A stretch of DNA of 48,995 nt from Bacillota bacterium (GTDB lineage Bacteria > Bacillota_I > Bacilli_A > Izemoplasmatales > Hujiaoplasmataceae). A program made the translations under genes and the position numbers. Positions within the stretch are counted from its first letter, which is position 1, and each line of letters opens with the position of its first letter. Where the stretch lies: assembly GCA_029559915.1 (NCBI GenBank), contig JAKPZU010000203.1, forward strand, positions 1 to 48,995. Reading direction: 5' to 3'. The notes beneath the pieces were generated by a model. It was not told the DNA's origin and did not search any database. It saw nothing but the letters and a program-made list of their open reading frames with translations. This document shows, piece after piece, positions 10,873 through 19,310 of the stretch.

Positions 10873-11023
10873 AGCCTGAACAACTTACGTCTTCGCAGCC
10901 TTCAGGTTTTTCGGTTTTGGCATTAATGGTGTAAGACCATAAGTACAAACCGACAATCACAACAATAATCGCTATGGCAATTACATATTTTAACAATTTA
11001 ATCAACCTTTCTGGTGATGTCAT
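10841..11023 (-). CDS. Small Cys-rich single-TM membrane protein
   Basis: 60 aa, one TM segment, C-terminal CEDVSCSGCAVDNC. Confidence 0.65.
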   Translation of the reverse strand: MTSPERLIKLLKYVIAIAIIVVIVGLYLWSYTINAKTEKPEGCEDVSCSGCAVDNCATRR

Positions 11024-12725
11024 TGACTTCTTCGAGCAATGAATCTACCAATTTTTGAGAATTGGCCAGACTGTCTCCGATGACACCAGCATAGATTTTG
11101 AGTTTTGGTTCAGTGCCTGACGGCCTTAAGACAAACCATGACCCATCATCCAAGTAATATTTTAATACATTTGACTTGTCTAAGTCAATCGTTTCGATCT
11201 TGTCTTTGACATATCTTTCTGACAAAAGAAAATCTTCTATTTTAACAATTGGTCGGGAATTGATTATTTGTGGTGGATTATTCCGAAAATAATCCATGAT
11301 GCGAGAAATTTGTTCTTGCCCTTCTTTTCCCAATAGATGAATATTTTTTAATCCTTCAAGATAATAGCCATACTCCTCATATATTTCCAATAATTTATCA
11401 TACAAGGTCTTATTTTCCTGAGTCAAATAATAGTTAGCGGCTTCAGAAATCATCAAGATAGCCTGAAGCGAATCTTTATCCCTGACACCGTCGTTGATGA
11501 CATAACCGTAAGACTCTTCATAACCGAAGATAAATTCTCTATCTTCTTGTTCAAGATATCTTGCCTGTTCGCCGATAAACTTGAAACCTGTAAGGGTGGA
11601 AATGACATCCATACCGAAACTTCTAGCAATTTTGGCTCCTAAATCACTGGTGACTATAGTATTGAAAACAACGCCTTTATTGGGTAGAATTCCTAGCTTT
11701 TGTTTTTCATTCAAAATGTAATATATCAATAAGGCTCCAGTTTGATTACCATTCAATAGGATGTAATCGTCTTTATGCCAAACTGCTATTCCTAGGCGAT
11801 CTGCATCCGGGTCGGTGGCTATCAACAAATCAGCGGCTTTTTTATGTCCCAATTTAATGGCATATTCAAAAGCGCTCTTTTCTTCGGGATTTGGAAGTTT
11901 TACTGTCGGAAAGTTAGGGTCGTTGACCATTTGTTCTTCAACCGGATAAATAATATACCCCTCTTCTTCCATCAGTCTTTTGCCAAGATAACCACTAGTT
12001 CCATGTAATGGTGTAAATACGATTTTAAGCGGTTTTGGTAAATCTTTATTGATAGTTATGGATTTCACTAAATCTAGATAAGCTTTATCTATTTCTTCAT
12101 CAATATATTCGATAAGGTTATTATTTTCTAATTCTTTCAGACTTAGAGTCTTTATTTCAAAAATGTCACCAGTCTTGTTGACATAATCGACAATTACGTC
12201 AGCATAGCGAGGGGTATATTGACATCCGTATTCGTCATAGATTTTGTAACCGTTGTAATTCGGCGGATTGTGGCTGGCTGTGACAACTATGCCAGCTAAA
12301 GCATTTAGATGCCTGACCGCAAAGGATAACTCTGGAGTTGGCCTTAAATCAGTGAATAAATAACTTTTTATTCCATAAGCACCAAGGACTTTTGCGCTCT
12401 CTCTGGCAAATTCTTTGGACATATAACGGTTATCATGAGCAATGACAACGCCACGCAAAAGATCTTTGGATTCATAGGTATTGATTAAGTACTGCGCTAA
12501 ACCATTATTAGCTCTTCTAATTGTATAAATATTCAATCTATTGATTCCCGGGCCTAAAATCCCTCGCATACCACCTGTACCAAAAGAGAGGGTAGTGTAA
12601 AACATATCCTCCAAATCTTTTTCGGAACTGCTGAGCAATTCATCCTTTAAGTTAGCGTCTAAATCTTTATAATCAAGCCACTTCTGGTATTCGGTTTTCC
12701 ACATAAAACTTTCACCTTTAATCAA
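10998..12725 (-). CDS. Phosphoglucomutase/phosphomannomutase
   Basis: GIVVTASHNPPNYNGYKIYD, ATDPDADRLG, RPSGTEPKLKIY; 575 aa. Confidence 0.93.
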   Translation of the reverse strand: MIKGESFMWKTEYQKWLDYKDLDANLKDELLSSSEKDLEDMFYTTLSFGTGGMRGILGPGINRLNIYTIRRANNGLAQYLINTYESKDLLRGVVIAHDNRYMSKEFARESAKVLGAYGIKSYLFTDLRPTPELSFAVRHLNALAGIVVTASHNPPNYNGYKIYDEYGCQYTPRYADVIVDYVNKTGDIFEIKTLSLKELENNNLIEYIDEEIDKAYLDLVKSITINKDLPKPLKIVFTPLHGTSGYLGKRLMEEEGYIIYPVEEQMVNDPNFPTVKLPNPEEKSAFEYAIKLGHKKAADLLIATDPDADRLGIAVWHKDDYILLNGNQTGALLIYYILNEKQKLGILPNKGVVFNTIVTSDLGAKIARSFGMDVISTLTGFKFIGEQARYLEQEDREFIFGYEESYGYVINDGVRDKDSLQAILMISEAANYYLTQENKTLYDKLLEIYEEYGYYLEGLKNIHLLGKEGQEQISRIMDYFRNNPPQIINSRPIVKIEDFLLSERYVKDKIETIDLDKSNVLKYYLDDGSWFVLRPSGTEPKLKIYAGVIGDSLANSQKLVDSLLEEVNDITRKVD

Positions 12726-13260
12726 TATAGTCGACTGCTTTTTCTTTTCTTGGTTTTGGTAGTGGCTCTTTACCTTTAGGATAGCCTATGCAAATTGCTA
12801 GATCGTGTTCATAACCTTCAGGAATCTTCAAAATTCTATCTACATCGATTTTGTCGGCTTTATGATATAAATATCTTGTCTGTCCAATTATGCAAGAACC
12901 ATAGCCTAAGGATTTAGCTGCTATAGCAATATTTTCAATCACGCAACCAATATTGACTTCAGAAAATCCACCTATTTTTGAACTTAAGACAATTACGCAT
13001 GGTGCATGGTAGAAAATATGCGCCGCTTTGTCAACTTCAATACCAAAGCGAACCATGCCTTCAATTGCCATTTTATTAATCTCATCAATTTTTTCTTTAT
13101 TGGTAATTACAGTTAAATGCCACTCCTGTTTATTCCTAGAACTAGGAGCGTAAAGACCACATTCAATGATTTGCCTCAAATCATTTTCTTCAACCGGTTT
13201 GTCTAGATAGGATCTAATGCTTCTTCTGTTTAAAATTGTTTCAATTGTAATATTCATCAT
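12718..13260 (-). CDS. Nitroreductase family protein
   Basis: ETILNRRSIRSYLDKPVEENDLRQIIECGLYAPSSRNKQEWHLTVI; 180 aa. Confidence 0.9.
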   Translation of the reverse strand: MMNITIETILNRRSIRSYLDKPVEENDLRQIIECGLYAPSSRNKQEWHLTVITNKEKIDEINKMAIEGMVRFGIEVDKAAHIFYHAPCVIVLSSKIGGFSEVNIGCVIENIAIAAKSLGYGSCIIGQTRYLYHKADKIDVDRILKIPEGYEHDLAICIGYPKGKEPLPKPRKEKAVDYID

Positions 13261-13302
13261 TTACCTCCCTTGTACGTAACAATTTTTATGTAATTCACAT
13301 TA

Positions 13303-14022
13303 CTATTCTAAAATATTGGTAAATAAAAAATCAACATCAAATTTAATCATTTTCTCGGCTAAATCTTTATCGTTGACAATTCCAGTTATTACTTTTAAAC
13401 CAACTAAATGCATATTTTTTATATAGTCGCGCTTTAGTTTCGAATGATCTAGATAGAGATTTATACCATGTTTTTGGCAGTAGTCCAAAGTGTCTTCGTC
13501 AACAAATCTGGCATGATAATAGAGTACGCTTCCAGGAAAACTTTTTTTGAGAATCTGTAAATGTTTTTTATTTTCGGCTATCAAACTAAAGTTATCTTCT
13601 ACACCATTTTCTCGTAAATAAGTCTCAAGCCCGTTGATTGTCTCAGGTTCCAAAGTGTCTTTAATTTTAATGAACATATATTTACGGTAAGCTTTACAAA
13701 TTGATAGGTAATCTTCCAGTCGAGGAATAAAGACAAATTCATTCAAATCGCCAGTTTTTCTGTCTACTAAAGCAAATTTTTTCAGTTCATTATATGCAAA
13801 TGAGGGGATATCCAAATTCAACATACCATATTTAAGCAAGCTATCGCAGCCGGTTACGATGTATTGGTTATCTTTGGAAATTGACAACTCGCAACTGATA
13901 CCGTAATAAGAGCGATTAGCCGCAGCTAGAAAAGAAAATATTGTATTTTCTGTTTCAATACCGCTCAGGCCGTTATTGGCTACCATTCCCCTGAAATATT
14001 TATCTATTTTAATTGTATTCAT
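13303..14022 (-). CDS. Glycerophosphodiester phosphodiesterase-like protein, probably catalytically inactive
   Basis: GDPD-like architecture (ENTIFSFLAAANRSYYGISCELSISKDNQYIV) with active-site positions substituted (ANNG for AHRG, GCD for HD). Confidence 0.65.
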   Translation of the reverse strand: MNTIKIDKYFRGMVANNGLSGIETENTIFSFLAAANRSYYGISCELSISKDNQYIVTGCDSLLKYGMLNLDIPSFAYNELKKFALVDRKTGDLNEFVFIPRLEDYLSICKAYRKYMFIKIKDTLEPETINGLETYLRENGVEDNFSLIAENKKHLQILKKSFPGSVLYYHARFVDEDTLDYCQKHGINLYLDHSKLKRDYIKNMHLVGLKVITGIVNDKDLAEKMIKFDVDFLFTNILE

Positions 14023-14176
14023 TTATTTAAATCCTTTATTATGTTTTTACTGTTTTTATTGTAACATTAAAACAGGATTTTATGAACACAATATTTATAA
14101 AAAATCTCTTAAATGTTATTATATATATGATGTTATTTATATTTCGCAATGATAACAGGAATGAGAGAGCATTTAC

Positions 14177-14935
14177 ATGATTGCTAGAAAATTAGGTTTT
14201 GATTTAAAAAATATTGATTATGGCATGATTAAAAAGCGCAATAATACGGCGATATTTGTTTTGGGTTTGATGTTCGTCATATTTTTTTTGGTTTTCATTT
14301 CCTTTTTCTTTTTGTGGTTAGCAAAAATTCCTATCGAAATTGATGGAATCACAAGACAAAGCGATGAAGTCGAATACCAAAACTTTGTGACAACTTTCTC
14401 CGCTGTTTTTGGCTCAATTTTGCTTATTTTTCTCATATCATTACTACTTTGTCTACTTAGTAAACCTAAAGAATACATAGTAATAAGCAAAGATATAAAC
14501 CTTAATAAAATCTACATAATTCATTATAAGAAGAATTATGACGCAATTATTATCGGTGATAAAGTCTTTTTGTACAATAGACTTAGCAATAATTACGAAC
14601 TCCTACAAAACAAAGAAAAAATCGCTGATTTGAAAGATAAACATCTTTTTTGGGAAAGATGGGACAAAGTAGAAAAATACAAATTCGTTGATAAAAGAAA
14701 AAAAACAATTCTGAACTTCAAAATCGAAGATCCAGCAATTGTTTTCAAATTTCATTACTCGATAAAAAAGTCTTCTAGCAACATACCATCTAGAATATTT
14801 GAGAATATTACCAAAAGCTTCGCAAGAAACAATATTGGCACCAGCTTGAATACTTATTATTTTTATGACATTAATCGGAAAAACAATCTTGTACTTCCTG
14901 AAACAATCGCTAAAATTATTGATTCTGAATATTAA
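14177..14935 (+). CDS. Membrane protein of unknown function
   Basis: 252 aa, two N-terminal TM segments then a soluble domain; no recognised motif. Confidence 0.7.
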   Translation: MIARKLGFDLKNIDYGMIKKRNNTAIFVLGLMFVIFFLVFISFFFLWLAKIPIEIDGITRQSDEVEYQNFVTTFSAVFGSILLIFLISLLLCLLSKPKEYIVISKDINLNKIYIIHYKKNYDAIIIGDKVFLYNRLSNNYELLQNKEKIADLKDKHLFWERWDKVEKYKFVDKRKKTILNFKIEDPAIVFKFHYSIKKSSSNIPSRIFENITKSFARNNIGTSLNTYYFYDINRKNNLVLPETIAKIIDSEY

Positions 14936-15351
14936 TTGATTTGATCAAGCATTGCCAAAATGTTTGTAGCCCCCTCATAGAATTCCGAAACTTCATTGTC
15001 AGTGACTCTAATGATGGTTGGTGTACCTTTGACGCCAGAATCAGGGTGCAGATCATTAATTGAAAAAACTGTAACAAAATAGATAGTCGTTGATTTCGCG
15101 CGATAAAGTGTATCCAGCAAAATCGGTTTTATTTCATTACAAGCACCACAGTTAGGGCCATAATAATAGATATAATAATCATTATAAGGCATGCTTAATT
15201 GTTCGTCGGTTATTTCAATGAATTGACCACTAAAGTCAGAATAATCCAAATCGAGATATTCGCTTGTCGTCGTTGTTGGAGCGCAAGCAAAAAGCAGAAA
15301 AATTAGGGGTAAGATTAATAAGATATTTATTTTTTTATTCAATTTAATCAC
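14932..15351 (-). CDS. Thioredoxin-like lipoprotein
   Basis: Lipobox-like LLFACAP after signal peptide; YYGPNCGACNEIKP (CxxC) and KGTPTIIRV (cis-Pro-like). Confidence 0.85.
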   Translation of the reverse strand: MIKLNKKINILLILPLIFLLFACAPTTTTSEYLDLDYSDFSGQFIEITDEQLSMPYNDYYIYYYGPNCGACNEIKPILLDTLYRAKSTTIYFVTVFSINDLHPDSGVKGTPTIIRVTDNEVSEFYEGATNILAMLDQIN

Positions 15352-15931
15352 TATCCTTTGCTTTGATTACGGAAGAAATCCGTTTGTAAATGATGATGAC
15401 TATAACGCTGTTCGCTACACCCTTTAGGATGTTGAAAGGAACGTTTACAACGAAGATAAACTTCAATAAATCAGTGAAGCCATAAACTGATAATAAAGCT
15501 TCAAGCGATGTGTCGAAATAAAGTTTGGCATATAGCGGCAATAACACGAAGATATTCAAAATCGCCGCAACAATAACCATAACAAGTGTCCCTACCGCAA
15601 GCCCAATAAAGGCTTGCTTTTTTGTTTTATGCCGATAATAAATTATACTTGCAGGTACGACAAAAGATATTCCCATCAACAAATTAGCCATCTCACCGAC
15701 ATAAGCTGTATCAGAGGCTCCGCCCAAGACTACATCGAGAATAATCTTGATTGTTTCTATGGTGACACCAGCCACAGGTCCAAAGGCAAAAGCCCCAATC
15801 ATTACCGGAACCTCAGAAAAATCTAATTTATAAGGTCCAGCTATTGTGAAGCTTAGTAGCATCAACACAAATGCCATAGCTCCAAAAATACCAATTACCG
15901 ATAACTTTTTAATATTGTTTCTTTTTTTCAT
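15344..15931 (-). CDS. ribU: Riboflavin ECF transporter S component RibU
   Basis: Hydrophobic, LDFSEVPVMIGAFAFGPVAGVTIETIKIILD; downstream of an FMN riboswitch. Confidence 0.9.
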   Translation of the reverse strand: MKKRNNIKKLSVIGIFGAMAFVLMLLSFTIAGPYKLDFSEVPVMIGAFAFGPVAGVTIETIKIILDVVLGGASDTAYVGEMANLLMGISFVVPASIIYYRHKTKKQAFIGLAVGTLVMVIVAAILNIFVLLPLYAKLYFDTSLEALLSVYGFTDLLKFIFVVNVPFNILKGVANSVIVIIIYKRISSVIKAKDSD

Positions 15932-15944
15932 TTCTTTCTTCCTC

Positions 15945-15970
15945 CAAAAAAATATCCGTTAAAAACGGAC
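15945..15970 (-). terminator. Putative riboswitch expression-platform terminator upstream of ribU
   Basis: TCCGTT-TTT-AACGGA followed by a T-rich run, immediately before the GGAGG ribosome binding site. Confidence 0.7.
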
Positions 15971-16002
15971 ATTCCTCAGGCGATGAAAAAAAAGTATATT
16001 AA

Positions 16003-16106
16003 CTTCTTCCATCCAGACTGTACTGTCGGTAAGGGAGTTTCACCCATTCATGCCAAAAGGCTCGCGGACTATAACCGCCGGTAGGGACTTTCACCCTGCC
16101 CTGAAG
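16003..16106 (-). promoter_or_regulatory. FMN riboswitch (RFN element)
   Basis: Minus strand CTTCAGGGCAGGGTGAAAGTCCCTACCGGCGGTTATAGTCCGCGAG...GGGTGAAACTCCCTTACCGACAGTACAGTCTGGATGGAAGAAG matches the RFN consensus. Confidence 0.97.
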
Positions 16107-16122
16107 TGTTTTTAACAATTTA

Positions 16123-16150
16123 ATTATATTATATTTTGCTTGGTTGTCAA
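16123..16150 (-). promoter_or_regulatory. Sigma-A-type promoter for the FMN-riboswitch/ribU operon
   Basis: TTGACA (16150..16145), 16-bp spacer, TATAAT (16128..16123), just upstream of the aptamer. Confidence 0.75.
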
Positions 16151-16155
16151 CTGCT

Positions 16156-16782
16156 TTATAAATTTTTTGCAATCGCCCTGACCAAAGAACCGTCAACACC
16201 TTCAATATTTAAGGGTAGAGCCAATAAATAGATGTGGGATGATAATTTAGTCAAATTAGTTAAATTCTCTAATAAATATATTCCTGATTTCAGAAGTTCT
16301 TTATGCATGCGATAGTCGTTTTCCTTGAAATAGGCAAAGGTCGGCAGATCGCTACCCAATAAATAGATATTGTTTTCCGTGAGAAAACTATGAATTTTCG
16401 GTTCAAAGGTAATATAGTCATAATATGCTTTCGTATTGAATTTGTCGGCATGTTTCAAATCCAGCAGGACAATTCGTTCTTGATAGGTTAAATTGCGGTA
16501 TTTTTCAATCAAATCATCCGTGGACACGACGCCGTTTACAATTATCGGCCTAATCACATTGGCTTTACCCATGAATTGCTCGAATTCTACCGTTTCTTCC
16601 TTGGCTGACATATGGCTCTTGAAATCAATGTGGGTACCGACATGCATATTGATGGAGAGTTGATGAAGATTAAAACCATCTTCAGTCAAACTCTTCACTT
16701 TCGCAATTTCTAGTGGTGGATCATCGGGAAAGTTCAGGTTGTTTTTTTTGACTCTAACACTTAAATCAATCCATTCATTCAT
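16156..16782 (-). CDS. Cyclase/kynurenine formamidase-like family protein
   Basis: IDLSVRVKKNNLNFPDDPP, HVGTHIDFKSH metal-binding motif; 208 aa. Confidence 0.8.
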   Translation of the reverse strand: MNEWIDLSVRVKKNNLNFPDDPPLEIAKVKSLTEDGFNLHQLSINMHVGTHIDFKSHMSAKEETVEFEQFMGKANVIRPIIVNGVVSTDDLIEKYRNLTYQERIVLLDLKHADKFNTKAYYDYITFEPKIHSFLTENNIYLLGSDLPTFAYFKENDYRMHKELLKSGIYLLENLTNLTKLSSHIYLLALPLNIEGVDGSLVRAIAKNL

Positions 16783-16802
16783 ATTATCCCTCCTAAAAAG
16801 AG

Positions 16803-16827
16803 AAAAAAGGCTGAAAAATCAACCTTT
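16803..16827 (-). terminator. Rho-independent terminator of the glycogen operon
   Basis: AAGGTTGA-TTTT-TCAGCCTT followed by T-rich sequence. Confidence 0.75.
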
Positions 16828-19233
16828 TGTCACAGAATTAACATGCCAAATTTTTTCAGCATAATCTTGGATGGAGCGGTCTGAAGAAAAAACTCCACTT
16901 TTTGCAATATTAATCAAGGCCTTTTTAGCCCATTGGTGTTTGTCCTTATACGCTTCATTGGCTAAATGTGCAGCGTGTTTATATGCTTGATAATCTTTCA
17001 AAACAAAATAACGGTCATGATAAACCAAATTATCAAAGATATCCTTGAATTCATAGCGATCAACATCTTCAAAGAACCCGTTGACCAATTGATCAAGCAG
17101 GATTCTGATTTCAGAATCTTTTTCATAAAGTGATTTTGGATTGTATTTGCCGCTATTGTAAGCAGCGTTTACTTCTTCGCTTGTCATGCCGAAAACAAAA
17201 ATATTTTCTTTGCCTACCAATTCCTCGATTTCAACATTCGCTCCGTCCAATGTTCCTAGAGTCAAAGCTCCATTCATCATGAATTTCATGTTTCCCGTTC
17301 CGCTCGCTTCCTTGGAAGCGGTGGAAATCTGTTCGGAAATGTCAGCGGCCGGCATGATGATTTCGGCATACGAAACGTTATAATTTTCTACAAAGACAAC
17401 TTTAAGATATTTATTTGTCTCTGGGTCATTATTGACTTTTTTAGCGATGGTATTGATTAATTTTATGATTTTTTTGGCGAAATAGTAAGTTCCGGCTGCT
17501 TTCGCCCCAAAAATAAAAGTATGAGGAACATAGGTTTCCCTGAATTCAGGTTTTGCTTTCAGCGTATTATAAATGCTCATGATATGGAGAGCGTTCATCA
17601 ATTGACGCTTGTATTCATGTAGTCTCTTGACCTGAATATCAAAAATAGAATCAGGATCAATTTCAATATGTTGTTCATGATAGATTTTTTCAGCCAAGGC
17701 TTTTTTCTTCAAATGTTTGACACGTAGGAACTCTTCTTGGAAATCTCTGTCATCCACAAAATTCATTAGTTTTTCCAATTGTTGAGGATTGTGTTTGAAT
17801 CCGTCACCAATTTTTTTGGTGATTAAAGCCGTCAATTCCTTGTTTGAATGCAATAACCAGCGACGATGGGTAATGCCATTGGTTACATTCTGGAATTTTT
17901 CCGGATAAAGGTCGTAAAACTTCTTCATTTCGATATTCTTGAGAATTTCCGTATGAAGTTTGGCTACTCCGTTTACCGAGAAAGAAGCCACGATGCATAG
18001 ATGAGCCATCTTAACGACTCCGTCATTGATTATCGCCAACTCACGTATCAGTTCTTCTTTACCATAGCCATATTTTTCAAGTAAACCCAGCGTGAAACGA
18101 CGATTGATTTCTTCAATCAATTGATAGATTCTTGGCAGTAAAGGCCTCATGATGTCAACTGACCATTTTTCCAGAGCTTCAGCCAAAATTGTGTGATTGG
18201 TATAAGCAATTGTCTTGGTAACAATTTCCCAAGCTTCGTCCCATTCCATCATTTCTTCATCAATCAAGATTCGCATCAACTCAGGAATAATCAGGGTTGC
18301 ATGGGTATCATTGATGTGCAGGACCACATGGTCAGACAAATTATTAAGTTTTCCAAATTTTTCCTTGTGTTCCTCAGTTATGCTTTTTACACCAGCTGCG
18401 GAAAGGAAATATTGTTGTTTAAGGCGCAACTGCTTTCCTTCATATGTGGTGTCGTCCGGATAAAGGAAACCAGAAATTTTTTGTAATTCGTTTTCGTATT
18501 CGAAAGGAGATTTGTTTTCCGGATATTTTTTTGCTGGTTCAGCATTCCAGAGTCTCAAGTAATTCACAATATTATTGCTGTCACCTACAATTGGAACATC
18601 ATATGGAACCGCACGAATGATTTCTTGCGGATGGTAGGCCATTTTCCCGTTTTCCCAGTTTACATAACCAAAGAAGGGGATATCAACAGATTTTTCCTGT
18701 CTTCTTATCTCCCATACATATCCGTCGTTCAGCCAATTATCTGGACGTTCTTCTTGATAGCCGTTCTTGATTTTTTGACGGAATAAACCGTAGCGATAAC
18801 GAAGGCATTGTCCATACCCCAAAATACCTAATGAAGCCATTGAATCCAAATAGCAAGCTGCCAGTCGTCCTAAACCACCGTTGCCTAATCCTGGATCAGC
18901 TTCATAATCTTCTACTTCGTTCAAATCGAAGCCCATCTCATTGAATCCAGCTTCAGTTACTTCTCTGATGCCCATATTCATTAAGTTATTGGTAATCAGT
19001 CTTCCCATGAGGAATTCCATGGAAAAATAATAAACTTTCTTTTCCCCTGCTTCTTTAGCGATTTTTTCAGTGTTTAGCCAATCTTTAGCTATTTCTTCCT
19101 TTACCAAAATGCCAAGAATGTTGTATCTTTCTCTCACTGTCGAGTCAGAGATTTCTTTATAATAAGTCTTCTTTAGTCTTTCTTTAAAGGCTTTTTGAAA
19201 ACTATCTTTAGTTTTAAAAATACCTAATCTCAT
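16819..19233 (-). CDS. glgP: Glycogen/starch phosphorylase
   Basis: EASGTGNMKFMMNGALTLGTLDGANVEI, DPGLGNGGLGRLAACYLDSMA; 804 aa. Confidence 0.97.
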   Translation of the reverse strand: MRLGIFKTKDSFQKAFKERLKKTYYKEISDSTVRERYNILGILVKEEIAKDWLNTEKIAKEAGEKKVYYFSMEFLMGRLITNNLMNMGIREVTEAGFNEMGFDLNEVEDYEADPGLGNGGLGRLAACYLDSMASLGILGYGQCLRYRYGLFRQKIKNGYQEERPDNWLNDGYVWEIRRQEKSVDIPFFGYVNWENGKMAYHPQEIIRAVPYDVPIVGDSNNIVNYLRLWNAEPAKKYPENKSPFEYENELQKISGFLYPDDTTYEGKQLRLKQQYFLSAAGVKSITEEHKEKFGKLNNLSDHVVLHINDTHATLIIPELMRILIDEEMMEWDEAWEIVTKTIAYTNHTILAEALEKWSVDIMRPLLPRIYQLIEEINRRFTLGLLEKYGYGKEELIRELAIINDGVVKMAHLCIVASFSVNGVAKLHTEILKNIEMKKFYDLYPEKFQNVTNGITHRRWLLHSNKELTALITKKIGDGFKHNPQQLEKLMNFVDDRDFQEEFLRVKHLKKKALAEKIYHEQHIEIDPDSIFDIQVKRLHEYKRQLMNALHIMSIYNTLKAKPEFRETYVPHTFIFGAKAAGTYYFAKKIIKLINTIAKKVNNDPETNKYLKVVFVENYNVSYAEIIMPAADISEQISTASKEASGTGNMKFMMNGALTLGTLDGANVEIEELVGKENIFVFGMTSEEVNAAYNSGKYNPKSLYEKDSEIRILLDQLVNGFFEDVDRYEFKDIFDNLVYHDRYFVLKDYQAYKHAAHLANEAYKDKHQWAKKALINIAKSGVFSSDRSIQDYAEKIWHVNSVTKG

Positions 19234-19310
19234 ATTACCACCTCTATTGCTACATTATACCATTTATTGAGCTTTACTAAAAATTCGCTCTTTATGGCAA
19301 CGGTTACTTT

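Noticed and set aside
14040-14095. AAATCCT...AGGATTT and CTGTTTT...AAAACAG partial inverted repeats between divergent genes
   Set aside because: Long AT-rich loops and short arms; not distinguishable from chance without comparative data.
15999-16205. 68-aa ORF MKVLTVLWSGRLQKIY...
   Set aside because: Lies over the FMN riboswitch and its promoter; not a plausible protein-coding gene.
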